Origin: Delphinus delphis
Lineage: Eukaryota > Chordata > Mammalia > Artiodactyla > Delphinidae
DNA length: 64,000 nucleotides
NCBI RefSeq assembly: GCF_949987515.2
Contig: NC_082689.1
Location: 69,934,267-69,998,266 of the forward strand
Reading direction: 5' to 3'
Shown: piece after piece, positions 46,589 through 58,578 of the stretch
Layout: each line of letters opens with the position of its first letter
Position numbering within the stretch: the stretch's first letter is position 1
The notes under the pieces: model-generated
Database searches by the model: none
Seen by the model: only the letters and a program-made list of their open reading frames with translations
Told to the model about the DNA's origin: nothing
Position numbers and translations under genes: made by a program

Positions 46589-46712
46589 GGGAATTCCCTA
46601 GCAGTTCAGTGGTTAGGACTCTGAGTTTCCACTGCAGGGGGCATGGGTTCGATCCCTGGTTGGGGAACTAGGATCCTGCAAGCCGCATGGCACAGCCAAA
46701 AAAAATTTTTTT
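46589..46712 (+). mobile_element. CHR-type SINE, short form
   Basis: Starts GGGAATTCCCTAGCAGTTCA and ends GCCGCATGGCACAGCCA plus A tail, with a B-box-like GGGTTCGATCCCTGG. The TSD is AAGTATTTTTA (46578-46588 and 46713-46723). Same short subtype as 16723-16850. Confidence 0.93.
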
Positions 46713-46819
46713 AAGTATTTTTACAATTTACAAATATCAGAATGGCTACTTCAGATTGGCTATATCAAAACATCCATTTCAGAGAGACATATTCACAAAT
46801 AAGTATAATATAACCATTT

Positions 46820-47130
46820 GTCCAATAGACATTTATTAATTTTCTACTCTATGCCAGGAGGTGTTCTAGGCACTAAAGTAGAAAACAAAATACCAACAAA
46901 AATCAGACTATAGTAAGTACCAAAATCGGTACCTATTTAAGGTTTAGAAACCTGGGTACAAAAAAAATACATACATTAGGAATTCAGAGGAAAAAATATC
47001 ATTTCTGACTGAGGTTACCAAGGAAGACCCATGAAGGAGATGGCAACTAGTCTTAGTTAGCAAGGGAATAAGATTTCCAGAGGTGGAAATAAAGAATAAG
47101 GCATTTTAAGTTGAGGGGATGGCATGAGTG
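46820..47130 (+). repeat. Ancient repeat, class not assigned
   Basis: ATTTTCTACTCTATGCCAGG, then GTGTTCTAGGCACTAAAGTA, then CCAAGGAAGACCCATGAAGG. Same family as 37545 and 42830. Confidence 0.5.
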
Positions 47131-47269
47131 GAGAAAGAAAAGCAGCAGTTTAAATAAGGGATTGAAAAGAACTCAGATTGGCTGAATAATAAGGTCATAC
47201 ATAATAGGGCAATTGCAAATGATGAGGTTAAAAAGATAGGGTTGATTCAAATCATCTGTTCTAGGTTCA

Positions 47270-47500
47270 GGGCATTTGCACTAGCCAGATTTTTACCCTA
47301 TGCCAGAATTCTCTTCCCCCAGATCTTTGAATGGCATTCTCCTCATCATTCAGATTTCAGGCTAAAAGTCCATCTTCAAAGAGGTTTTCCCTGAACACTC
47401 TTTCTAAAGAACCCAAATCTTAATTTACATTAGTCATCTTTTTGTTAATTTATTAACTATCTATTTCCCCTAAAATATAAGCTCCACTTCCACTTTTAGT
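47270..47500 (+). repeat. L2 LINE 3' end relic
   Basis: CAGAATTCTCTTCCCCCAGA, then CTCATCATTCAGATTTCAGG, then GAGGTTTTCCCTGAACACTC, then AAATATAAGCTCCAC are the L2 3' end in order. Confidence 0.8.
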
Positions 47501-49340
47501 CATTATGGAACAGTGATTAGATTTACTCTCCTGCATAAAACCTGAACAAAATATGTGAAACCACAGTTTTTGTACATTTGACATAAGGCAATGCAGGACA
47601 GTGACCCCTGAGAGAGGGAAACAAAGTGGACTCCCTAAATGTCCCAGCTTACTGTTTAGAGAATGACTGTAGTGCAGAAAGGGGGACTCCAGGCATAGCT
47701 TGCTGGTCTCCTTAAGTTGAACAGATGAAGTTAGGAGTACAGACTACCTTAGGTGGGGCGAGATAGTTAGAGTTGGCAAGGCAGCCCAAAGACGAAAGAG
47801 ATGCACAGAGAAGGAGATATGTAGAGGGACCCCTCCAGTCTTTAGCTGGATAATGATTAAGTGTGTGAAAAGAGATGAAGATGTGTAAAGAAACTACCTG
47901 AGGCAAGGGGGAGTGGACACCTGAAAGGAGTAGAGAAATAATCCTGAGAAGTCAAACACAGCCAGGAATTCTACATTTTCCCATCAGTTAAGAGTGGACA
48001 CCCTCATAATTCACAGGGCATTGGATAGAGTGCTCAGAAATGCATTGCCTCGGTGTGGGGCAAGATTAGCCCTAGTTTAAAGGCTGCTTTGTTCCTTAAA
48101 AACAAGATTTGGAGGGATCAAACTGTTTCCAAGTAACTTAACTGTGTCCTAAAAAAAAGAAAGCTCAAGAATATTTATAGGAATTAAAAAATATCCAGTA
48201 CTCAACAAGTTAATATTCACAATGTTTAGCAGCTAATAAAAAATTATAAGGCATGCAATAAAGCAGAAAACTACAACCCATAGTGAAGATTTAAAAATCA
48301 ATCATGAATAATCATTAGGGAAATGCAAATCAAAACTACAATGAGGTATCATCTCACACCAGTCAGAATGGCCATTATCAAAAACTCTAGAAACAATAAA
48401 TGCTGGAGAGGGTGTGGAGAAAAGGGAACCCTCTTGCACTACTGGTGGGAATGTGAATTGGTACAGCCACTATGGAGAACAGTATGGAGGTTCCTTAAAA
48501 AACGAAAAATAGAACTACCATATGACCCAGCAATCCCACTACTGGGCATATACCCTGAGAAAACCATAACTCAAAAAGAGTCATGTACCAAAATGTTCAT
48601 TGCAGCTCTATTTACAATAGCCCACAGATGGAAACAACCTAAGTGTCCATCATCGGATGAATGGATAAAGAAGATGTGGCACATATATACAATGGAATAT
48701 TACTCAGCCATAAAAAGAATCGAAATTGAGCTATTTGTAATGAGGTGGATAGACCTAGAGTCTGTCATACAGAGTGAAGTCAGAAAGAGAAAGACAAATA
48801 CCATATGCTAACACATATATATGGACTTTAAGAAAAAAAAATGTCATGAAGAACCTAGGGGTAAGACAGGAATAAAGACACAGACCTACTAGAGGACGGA
48901 CTTGAGGATACGGGGAGGGGGAAGGGTAAGCTGTGACAAAGTGAGAGAGAGGCATGGACATATATACACTACCAAATGTAAGGCAGATAGCTAGTGGGAA
49001 GCAGCTGCACAGCACAGGGAGATCAGCTCGGTGCTTTGTGACCACCTGGAGGGGTGAGATAGGGAGGGTGGGAGGGAGGGAGATGTAAGAGGGAAGAGAT
49101 ATGGGAACATATGTATATTTGTAACTGATTCACTTTGTTATAAAGCAGAAACTAACACACCATTGTAAAGCAATTATACTCCAATAAAGATGTAAAAAAA
49201 AAAATCAATCATGAAAAACTGACCCAGAAATAAAACAGATAAGCAGAAATAGTAGACAAAGACAAAACAATTATTATAACTATATTCCATACTTCAAGAA
49301 GGCATAGGAATAGTAATCATTTTAGTTAGAGAGATGCAGA
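47501..49340 (+). repeat. Probable 5' UTR of an old L1, interrupted by a young L1
   Basis: The parts GGATCAAACTGTTTCCAAGT, then AAGCTCAAGAATATTTATAG, then AACTGACCCAGAAATAAAAC and CTATATTCCATACTTCAAGA resemble non-coding 5' sequence of old mammalian L1. They are collinear with the old ORF2 pieces that follow at 49395. The young L1 at 48309-49199 splits it. Confidence 0.45.
48309..49199 (+). mobile_element. LINE-1, 5'-truncated, young
   Basis: 0.89 kb of L1 3' end in plus orientation with a perfect 16-base TSD, AAAAATCAATCATGAA (48293-48308 and 49200-49215). The ORF2 C terminus is open for 162 codons (48323-48811) and includes [20 protein letters not shown] and [17 protein letters not shown], before a frameshift near the end. 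The 3' UTR ends CTCCAATAAAGATGT plus A tail. Confidence 0.96.
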
Positions 49341-49394
49341 CCTCACTACTATCTGTACAGAAGTCTAAAGATTTATAAGGGAATATTATGAATA

Positions 49395-50196
49395 TTATGT
49401 TGGAATACTATGCCAACATATTAATAACATACTAAATGGACATATTTCAAGAAAGACATAAGCGATTAAAATTGAAAAAAGAAGAAATAGAAAATCTGAA
49501 TAGATATATAACAAGTAAAACAGATTAAATTAGTAATTTTAAATCTTTCTACAAAGAAAAGCCCAGATGCAGATAGCTTCACTATGAATTCCAGGAAACA
49601 TTTTAAAAAGAGTTAATGTGACTACAACATAAACTCTTTCAGAAAGCAGAAGGGAACACTTTGCTGCCACTATGGGGGGCAAAACCAGCATGGAGGTTTC
49701 TCAATAATTAGAAATAGTATTACCATGTGATCCAGCATCCCACTTCTGGGTATATATCTGAAGGAAAACAAATCGCTCTCTTAAAAAGATATTTGCAGCT
49801 CCATGTTCATTGCAGCATTATTCACAACAGCCAAGACATGAAAACGACCTATCTATTTTCTGAATGAGTGGATATAGAAAATGTGGGGTATATATATAAT
49901 GGAATATTATTCAGCCATAAAAAGAAGGAAATGCTGCCATTTGTGACAACATGGCTGGACCTTGAGGGCATTATGCTAAGTGTAATACATCAGACAGATT
50001 AAGACCAATACTCACTTATATGTGGAATCTAAAAAACCCTAACCCACAGAAACAGAGGGTAGAACAGTGACTGGCAGGAGATGGGGGTGGGAAAAAAGGG
50101 GAGATAATGGTCAAAGTGTATAAACCTCTAGTTATAATATTAATAAGTTCTGAGGAGCTAATATACAGCATAGCGACTATAACTAACAATACTGTA
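49395..50196 (+). repeat. Old L1 ORF2 and 3' UTR, internally deleted (left part)
   Basis: 49395-49660 resembles the start of the reverse transcriptase region (AAGAAATAGAAAATCTGAAT, then GCCCAGATGCAGATAGCTTC). The sequence then jumps at about 49665 to the C-terminal region (CAGCATGGAGGTTTCTCAAT) and on to the 3' UTR. At 50188-50196 it is cut by the composite L1. It continues at 58953. Confidence 0.75.
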
Positions 50197-51083
50197 GCCT
50201 GCTTTCTTGGCTTGGCGAGCCTGTGAGGACGTGAGGTGCCGGGGCCGTCTGGCCACCAGGAGCCAAAGCAGGTCTGAGGAGGGCACCAAGGTAGCCCTGG
50301 AGACACCTCAGTGCTGGGCAAATGACCACTGCCCTTGGCCTCCAAGTTCCTCCTCCCCCACCTGGGCCCCAGCCCCTGCCCGGCCTGTCCTGTGTGGTGC
50401 GCTAGCCCACGCTGAGGTGCGCCGCTGGGTAACACACTCCTTCAGGTTGTGCAGACCAAGATAAAGGTGTTAAGTGAATAAAATTTAAGACAGAGATCGC
50501 AGAATTGACAGGAGGAGACAACCCGTGTGGCTGAAAGAGTCTTGGTTCCCTGGCCAGGTGTCAGGCCTGAGCCTCAGAGGTAGGAGAGCAGAGTTCAGGA
50601 CGTTGGTCCACCAGAGACCTTCCAGCCCCATGTAATATCAAATGGCGAAAACACATTGATACTATGCGCTCCATCTCATAATGGAGATGGAGCACAGATC
50701 TCCATCTCAATGCTAACACCCAGCTCCACTCAATGAGCAGCAAGATACAGTGCTGGACACCCTATGCCAAACAACTAGCCACACAGGAACACAAACCCAA
50801 ACATTAGCAGAGACGCTGCCTAAAATGATATTAAGTTCACAGACACCCCAAAACACATCACCAGACATGGTTCTGCCCACCAGACAGACAAGATCTAGAC
50901 TCATCCACCAGAACATAGGCACCAGTCCTCTACACCAGGAAGCCTACACAACCCACTGAACCAACCTCTCCCACTGGGAGCAGACACCAAAAACAACGGG
51001 AACTATGAAACTGAAGCCTATGAAACGGAGGCCCCAAACACAGTAAGTTAAGCAATATGAGAAGACAGAGAAATACATAGCAG
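50197..51083 (+). promoter_or_regulatory. L1 5' UTR
   Basis: The leader before ORF1 has a GC-rich first 0.28 kb (50197-50480) with CpGs, as expected of the internal promoter. It then runs through CCAGGTGTCAGGCCTGAGCC, CACCCAGCTCCACTCAATGA and GACACCCCAAAACACATCAC to ORF1. The first 0.28 kb is less certainly L1, because no second copy is available here for comparison. Confidence 0.65.
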
Positions 51084-51939
51084 ATGAAGAAGCAAAGTAA
51101 AAACCCACCAGTCCAAACAAATGAAGAGGAAATAGGCAGTCTACCGGAAAAATAATTCAGAATAATCATAGTAAAGATGATCCAAAATTGTGGAAATAGA
51201 ATGGAGAAAATACAACAAACGTTTAACAAGGACCTGGAAGAACTAAACAGCAAACACAGATGAACAAGATATATGACAATAAAATTTCTCTAGAAGGAAT
51301 CAATAGCAGAATAACTGAGATAGAAGAATGGATAAATGACCTGGAAGATAAAATAGTGGAAATAACTACTGCAGAGCAGAATAAAGAAAAAAGAATAAAA
51401 AGAATTGAGGACAATCTCAGAGACCTCTGGGACAACATTAAACACACCAACATTCGAATTATAGGGGTCCCAGAAGAAGAAGAGAAAAAAAAGGAACTAA
51501 GAAAATATTTTAAGAGATTATAGTTTAAAAATTCCATAATATGGGTAATGAAATAGTCAATCAAGCCCAGGAAGCACAGAGTGTCCCATACATGATATAT
51601 CCAAGCAGAAACATGCCAAAACATGTATTAATCAAACTATGAAAAATTAAATACAAAGAAAAAGTATGAAAAGCAGAAGGGAAAAGGAACAATTAACATA
51701 CAAGGGAATCCCCATAAGGTTAACAGCTGATCTTTCAGCAGAAACTCGTTGAGCCAGAAGGGAGTGACAGGACATATTTAAAGTGATGAAGGGAAAAACC
51801 TACAACCAAGATTACTCTACCCAGCAAGGATCTCATTCAGATTCGATGGAGAAATTAAAACCTTTACAGACGATCAAAAGCTAAAGAATTCAGCACCACC
51901 AAACCAGCTCTACAACAAATGCTAAAGGAACTTCTCTAA
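51084..51939 (+). pseudogene. L1 ORF1 pseudogene
   Basis: L1 ORF1 normally encodes the RNA-binding coiled-coil protein of the L1 particle. Here the frame opens at 51084 (MKKQSKNPPV...TNEEEIGSLPEK) but meets TAA at 51153-51155. A later piece (51260-51523) reads as the coiled coil and the start of the RNA-binding part, with NSRITEIEEWINDLEDKIVE and IRIIGVPEEEEKKK. Further on, nucleotides for AETR and ARRE-like parts remain near 51735-51760. The expected end, LKELL then TAA, is at 51937-51939. The total length is not a multiple of three, so there are net frameshifts as well as the stop. Not functional. Confidence 0.9.
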
Positions 51940-51996
51940 GTGGGAAACAAAGAGAAGAAAAGGACCTACAAAAACAAACCCAAAACAATTAAGAAA

Positions 51997-54900
51997 ATGG
52001 TCATAGGAACATACATATCGATAATTACTTAAACGTGAATGGATTAAATGCTCCAACCAAAAGACACAGCCTTGCTGAATGGATACAAAAACAAGACCCA
52101 TACATATGCTGTCTACAAGAGACCCACTTCAGACCTAGGGACACATTCAGACTGAAAGTGAGGGGATGGAAAAAGATATTCCATGCAAATGGAAATCAAA
52201 AGAAAGCTGGAGTAGCAATACTCATATCAGATAAAATAGACTTTAAAATAAAGAATGCTACAAGAGACAAATAAGGACACTATATAATGATCAAGGGAGC
52301 AATCCAGGAAGAAGATATAACAATTATAAATATTTATGCACCCAATATAGGAGCACCTCAATATATAAGGCAAATGCTAGCAGCTATAAAAGAGAAAATC
52401 GACAGTAACACAATAATAGTGGGGGACTTTAACACCTCACTTACACCAATGGACAGATCATCCAAAATGAAAATAAATAAGGAAACAGAAGCTTTAAATG
52501 ACACAATAGACCACATAGATTTAATTGATATTTATAGGACATTCCATCCAAAAACAGCAGATTACACTTTCTTCTCAAGTGCACATGGAACATTCTCCAG
52601 GATAGATCACATCTTGGGTCACAAATCAAGCCACAGTAAATATAAGAAAATTGAAATTATATCAAGCATCTTTTCTGAGCACAATGCTATGAGATTACAA
52701 ATGAATTACAGGGAAAAAAACATTAAAAACACAAACACATGGAGGCTAAACAGTACATTACTAAATAACCAAGAGATCACTGAAGAAATCAAAGAGGATA
52801 TCAAAAAATTACTAGAGACAAATGACAATGAAAACACGACGATCCAAAACCTATACAATGCAGCAAAAGCAGTTCTAAGAGGGAAGTTTACAGCTATACA
52901 AGCCTACCTCAAGAAACAAGAAAAATCTCAAATAAACAATCTAACCTTACACCAAAAGGACCTAGAGAAAGAACAACAAACAAAACCCAAAGTTAGCAAA
53001 AGGAAAGAAATCATAAAGAAGAGAGCAGAAATAAATGACATAGAAACAAAGAAAACAATAGCAAAGATCAATAAAACTAAAAGCTGGTTCTTTGCGAAGA
53101 TAAACAAAATTGGTAAACCATTAACCAGACTCATCAAGAAAAAGAGGGAGAGGACTCAAATCAATAAAATCAGAAATGAAAAAGGAGAAGTTACAACAGA
53201 CACCGCAGAAATACAAAGAATCCTAAAAGACAACTACAAGCAAGTCTATGCCAATAAAATGGACAACCTGGAAGAAATGGACAAATTCCTAGAAAGGTAT
53301 AACCTTCCAAAACTGAACCAGGAAGAAATAGAAAATATGAACAGGCCAATCACAAGTAATGAAATTGAAACTTGTGATTAACAATCTTCCAACAGGGCTT
53401 CGCTGGTGGCTCAGCGGTTGAGAGTCCTCCTGCCGATGTGGGGGACACGGGTTCGTGCCCCGGTCCGGGAAGATCCCACATGCTGCGGAGTGGCTGGGCC
53501 CATGAGCCATGGCTGCTGAGCCTGCACGTCCGGAGCCTGTGCTCCGCAATGGGAGAGGCCACAGCAGTGAGAGGCCCACGTACCACAAAAAAAAAAAAAA
53601 AAAAACTTCCAACAAACAAAAGTCCAGGACCAAATGGCCTCATAGGTGAATTCTATCAAACATTTAGAGAAGAGCTAACACCCATCCTTCTCAAACTCTT
53701 CAAAAAAATTGCAGAGGAAGGAACACTCCCAAACCCATTCTATGAGGCCACCGTCACCCTGATACCAAAACCAGACAAAAAAACTACAAGAAAAGAAAAT
53801 TACAGGCCAGTATCACTGATGAACATAGATGCAAAAATTCTCAACAAAATACTAGCAAACAGAATCCAACCACACATTAAAAGGATCATACACCATGATC
53901 AAGTGGGATTTATCCCAGGGATGCAAGGATTCTTCAATATATGCAAATCAATCAATGTGATACACCATATTAACAAATTGAAGAATAAAAACCATATGAT
54001 CATCTCAATAGATGCAGAAAAAGCTTTTGACAAAATTCAACACCCTTTTATGATAAAAATTCTCCAGAAAGTGGCACAGAGGGAACCTACCTCAATATAA
54101 TAGAAGCCATATACGACAAACCCACAGCAAACATCATTCTCAATGGTGAAAAACTGAAAGCATTTCCTCTAAGATCAGGAAGAAGAAAAGGATGTCCACT
54201 CTTGCCACTATTATTCAACATAGTTTTCGAAGTCCTAGCTGTGGCAATCAGAGAAGAAAAAGAAATAAAAGGAATACAAATTGGAAAAGAAGAAGTAAAA
54301 CTGTCACTGTTTGCAGATGACATGATACTATACAGAGAGAATCCCAAAGATGCCACCACAAAACTCCTAGAGCTAATCAATGAATTTGGTAAAGTTGCAG
54401 GATCCAAAATTAATGCACAGAAATCTCTTGCATTGCTATACACTAATGATGAAAAATCTGAAAGAGAAATTAAGGAAACACTCAAATTTACCATTACAAC
54501 AAAAAGAATAAAATACCTAGGAATAAACCTACCTAGGGCGACATAAGACCTGTATGAAGAAAACTATAAGACACTGATGAAAGAAATTAAAGATGATACC
54601 AACAGATGGAGAGATATACCATGTTCTTGGATTGGAAGAATCAATATTGTGAAAATGACTATATTACCCAAAACAGTCTACAGATTCAATGCAGTCCCTA
54701 TCAAATTACTAATGGCATTTTTTATCGAACTAGAACGAAAAATCTTAAAATCTGTATGGAGACAGTAAAGACCCCGAATAGGCAAAGCAGTCTTGAGGGG
54801 AAAAAAAAATAGCTGGAGGAATCAGACTCCCTGACTTCAGACTATACTATAAAGCTACAGTAATCAAGACAATATGCTACTGGCACAAAAACAGAAACAT

Positions 54901-56035
54901 AGATCAATGGAACAGGATAGAAAGCCCAGAAATAAACCCACGCTCTTATGGTCAACTAATTTATGTCAAAGGAGGCAAGGATACACAATGGAGAAAAGAC
55001 AGTCTCTTCAATAAGTGGTGCTGGGAAAACTGGGCAGCTACATGTAAAAGAATGAAATTAGAACACTCCCTAACACCATACACAAAAATAAAGTCAAAAT
55101 GGATTAGAGACCTAAATGTAAGACCAGACACTATCAAACTCTTAGAGGAAAACATAGGAAGAAAACTCTTTGACACAAATCACAGCAAGATCTTTTTTGT
55201 TCCACCTCCTAGAGTAATGGAAATAAAAACAAAAATAAACAAATGGGACCAAATGAAACTTAAAAGCCATTGCACAGAAAAGGAAACCATAAAGAAGAAG
55301 AAAAGACAACCCTCAGAATGGGAGAAAATATTTGCAAATAAAGTAACTGACAAAGGATTAATCTCCAAAATATACAAGCAGCTCATGCAGCTCAATATCA
55401 AAAATACAAACAACCCAATCCAAAAATGGTCAGAAGACCTAAATAGACATTTTTCCACAGAAGATATACAGATTGCCAACAAACACATGAAAGGATGCTC
55501 AACATCTCTAACCATGAGGGAAATGCAAATCAAAACTACAATGAGGTATTACCTCAAACCAGTCAGAATGGCCATCACCAAAAAATCTACAAACAATAAA
55601 TGCTAGAGAGGATGTGGAGAAAGGGGAACCCTCTAGCACTGTTGGTGGGAATGTAAGTTAATACAGCCACTATGGAGAACAGTATGGCGGTTCCTCAAAA
55701 ATCTAAAAATAGAACTACCATACGACCCAGCAATCCCACTACTGGGCATATATCCTGAGAAAACCATAATTCAAAAGGAGTCATGTACCACAGTGTTCAC
55801 TGCAGCTCTATTTACATTAGCCAAGACATGGTGGCAACCTAAGTGTCCATCGGCAAATGAATGGATAAAGAAGATGTGGCACATATATACAATGGAATAT
55901 TACTCAGCCATAAAATGAAACGAAATTGAGTTATTTGTAGTGAGGTGGATGGACGTAGAGTCTGTCATACAGAGTCAAGTAAGTCAGAAAGAGAAAAACA
56001 AATACTGTATGCTAACACATATATACGGAATCTAA
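51997..56035 (+). pseudogene. L1 ORF2 pseudogene (endonuclease and reverse transcriptase), SINE-interrupted
   Basis: ORF2 encodes the endonuclease and reverse transcriptase used for target-primed insertion. The start is the ATG at 51997; a one-base deletion near 52030 shifts the frame. The endonuclease segment shows CLQETHF and VGDFNT; the usual SDH motif reads SEH (52674-52682). TAA at 52272-52274 interrupts it. One extra T near 53372 and the SINE (53395-53605) come before the reverse transcriptase part (53615-54100; [20 protein letters not shown]), then a one-base loss near 54075, then [11 protein letters not shown] with FADD at 54310-54321. Stops follow at 54544, 54766 and 55604. The end after IYGI is at 56033-56035. 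Without the SINE and its duplication the length is about 3.82 kb, close to the full 1,270-1,280 codons. Confidence 0.93.
53395..53605 (+). mobile_element. CHR SINE inside L1 ORF2
   Basis: A plus-orientation medium form starting GGGCTTCGCTGGTGGCTCAG. The TSD is CTTCCAACA (53386-53394 and 53606-53614), which is L1 ORF2 sequence. An open frame starts in the SINE (53438) and continues in frame into the L1 reverse transcriptase to 54100. Confidence 0.95.
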
Positions 56036-56413
56036 AAGAAAAACAAAACAAAAAGGTTTTGAATAACCCAGGGGTAGGACAGGAATAAAGATGCAGACAT
56101 AGAGAATGGACCTGATGACACTGGGAAGGGAAGGGTAAGCTGGGACAAAGTGAGAGAGTGGCATGGACATATATACACTACCAAATTTTAAATAGATAGC
56201 TAGTGGAAAGCAGCCACATAGCACAGGGAGATCAGCTCGGTGCTTTGTGACCACCTACAGGGGTGGGATAAGGAAGGTGGGAGGGAGACGCAAGAGGGAG
56301 GAGATATGGGGATATCTGTATATATACAGCTGATTTACTTTGTTACAAAGCAGAAACTAACACACCATTGTAAAGCAATTATACTCCAATAAAGATGTTA
56401 CAAAAAAAAAAAA
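56036..56413 (+). repeat. L1 3' UTR and A tail of the first L1
   Basis: Runs from the ORF2 stop to CTCCAATAAAGATGTTAC and 12 A (56402-56413). It matches the 3' UTRs at 48309 and 58579 in order, including the GTGGGAGGGAGACGCAAGAG part. The second L1 begins at the next base. Confidence 0.9.
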
Positions 56414-58578
56414 GGAATCCAACAGCACATTAAAAGGATCAAACACCATGATCAAGTGGGTTTTGTCCCAGGAGTGCAAGGACTCTTCAATATACACAAA
56501 TCAAATCAATCAGTGTGATAAACCATATTAACAAATTGAAGAAGAAAAACCATATGATCATCTCAGTAGATGCAGAAAAATCCTTCAACAAAATTCAACA
56601 CCCATTTCTGATTAAAAAAACACTCCAGAAAGTAGTCATAGAGGGAACTTACCTCAATATAATAAAGGCTATATATGACAAACCCACAGCCAACATCATT
56701 CTCAATGGTGAAAAACTGAAACCATTTCCTCTAAGATCAGGAACAATACAAGGTTGCCCACTCTCACCACTATTACTCAGCATAGTTTTGGAAGTTTTAG
56801 CCACAGCAATCAGAGAAGAAAAAGAAATAAAAGGAATCAAAATCAGAAAAGAAGAAGTAAAGTTGTCACTGTTTGCAGATGACATGATACTATACATAGA
56901 GAATCCTAAAGATGCTACCAGAAAACTACTAGAGCTAATCAATGAATTTGGTAAAGTAGCAGAATACAAGATTAATGCACAGAAATCTCTTGCATTTCTC
57001 TACACTAATGATGAAAAACCTGAAAGAGAAATTAAGGAAACACTCCCATTTACCATTGTAAGAAAAAGAATAAACTACCTAAGAATAAAACTACTTAAGG
57101 AGAAAAAAGACCTGTATGCAGAAAATTATAAGACACTGATGAAAGAAATTAAAGATGATACAAACAGATGGAGAGATATACCATGTTCTTGGATTGGAAG
57201 AATCAACATTGTGAAAATGACTATACTACCCAAAGCAATCTACAGATTCGATGCAATCCCTATCAAACTACCAATGGCATTTTTCACAGAACTAGAACAA
57301 ATATTTCACAATTTGTATGGAAACACAAAAGACCCCAAAGATTGCCAAAGCAATCTTGAGAAAGAAAAACAGAGCTAGAGGAATCAGGCTCCCGGACTTC
57401 AGACTATACTACAAAGCTACAATAATCAAGACAGTATTGTACTGGCACAAAAACAGAAATATAGATCAATGGAACAGGATAGAAAGCCCAGAAATAAGGC
57501 CACGCACATATGGTTACTTTATCTTTGAAAAAGGAGGCAAGAATATACAATGGAGAAAAGACAGCCTCTTCAATAAGTGGTGCTGGGAAAACTGGACAGC
57601 TACATGTAAAAAAATGATATTAGAACACTCCCTAACACCATACACAAAAATAAACCCAAAATGGATTAAAGACCTAAATTTAAGGGCAGACACTATAAAA
57701 CTCTTAGAAGAAAACATAGGCAGAACACTCCATGATATAAATCACAGCAAGATACCACCTCCTACAGAAATAGAAATAGAAACAAAAATAAACAAATGGG
57801 ACATAAAGAAACTTAAAAGCTTTTGCACAGCAAAGGAAACCATAAAGAAGAAAAGACAACCCTCAGAATGGGAGAAAATTTTTGCAAACAAAACAACTGA
57901 CAAAGGGTTAATCTCCAAAATATACAAGCAGCTCATGCAGCTCAATATCAAAAAAAACCCAATCCAAAAATGGGCAGAAGACCTAAATAGACATTCTCTA
58001 AAGAAGATATACAGATTGCCAACAAACACATGAAAGGATGCTCAACATGACTAATCATTAGAGAAATGCAAATCAAAACTACAATGAGGTATCACCTCAC
58101 ACTAGTCAGAATGGCCATCATCAAAAAGTCTACAAACAATAAATCCTGGAGAGGGTGTGGAGAAAAAGGAACCCTCTTGCACTGTTGGTGGGAATGTAAA
58201 TTGATAGAGCCACTATGGAGAACAGTATGGAGGTTCCTCAAAAATCTAAAAATAGAACTACCATACGACCCAGCAATCCCACTACTGGGCATATACCCTG
58301 AGAAAACCATAATTCAAAAAGAGTCGTGTACCACAACGTTCGTTGCAGCTCTATTTACAATAGCCAGGACATGGAAGCAACCTAAGTGTCCATCAACAGA
58401 TGAATGGGTAAAGAAGATGTGGTACATATATACAATGGAATACTATTCAGCCATAAAAAGAAATGAAATTGAGTTATTTGGAGTGAGTTGGATGGACCTA
58501 GAGACTGTCATACAGAGTAAAGTAAGTCAAAACGAGAAAAACAAATACCGTATGCTAACACATATATATGGAATCTGA
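56414..58578 (+). pseudogene. L1 ORF2 partial pseudogene
   Basis: The longest L1 frame here, 56515-57378 (287 codons), covers the reverse transcriptase core. It has [13 protein letters not shown], the [11 protein letters not shown] motif and [11 protein letters not shown] with FADD at 56872-56883. After a frameshift near 57320 a second frame (57317-58033) holds [20 protein letters not shown] and [21 protein letters not shown] third (58066-58578) holds the C terminus, with [17 protein letters not shown], ending IYGI and TGA. The endonuclease and the first part of the reverse transcriptase are missing. Confidence 0.92.

Noticed and set aside
50016..50435. 139-codon minus-strand frame at the start of the composite L1
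   Set aside because: It is antisense to the GC-rich L1 5' UTR and crosses the border between the old and the young element, so it cannot be an old gene.
56414..58578. A possibly active L1 reverse transcriptase (287-codon frame with intact FADD)
   Set aside because: The element lacks the endonuclease and ORF1, is truncated at the 5' end and has frameshifts before and after the core, so it cannot encode a working ORF2 protein.
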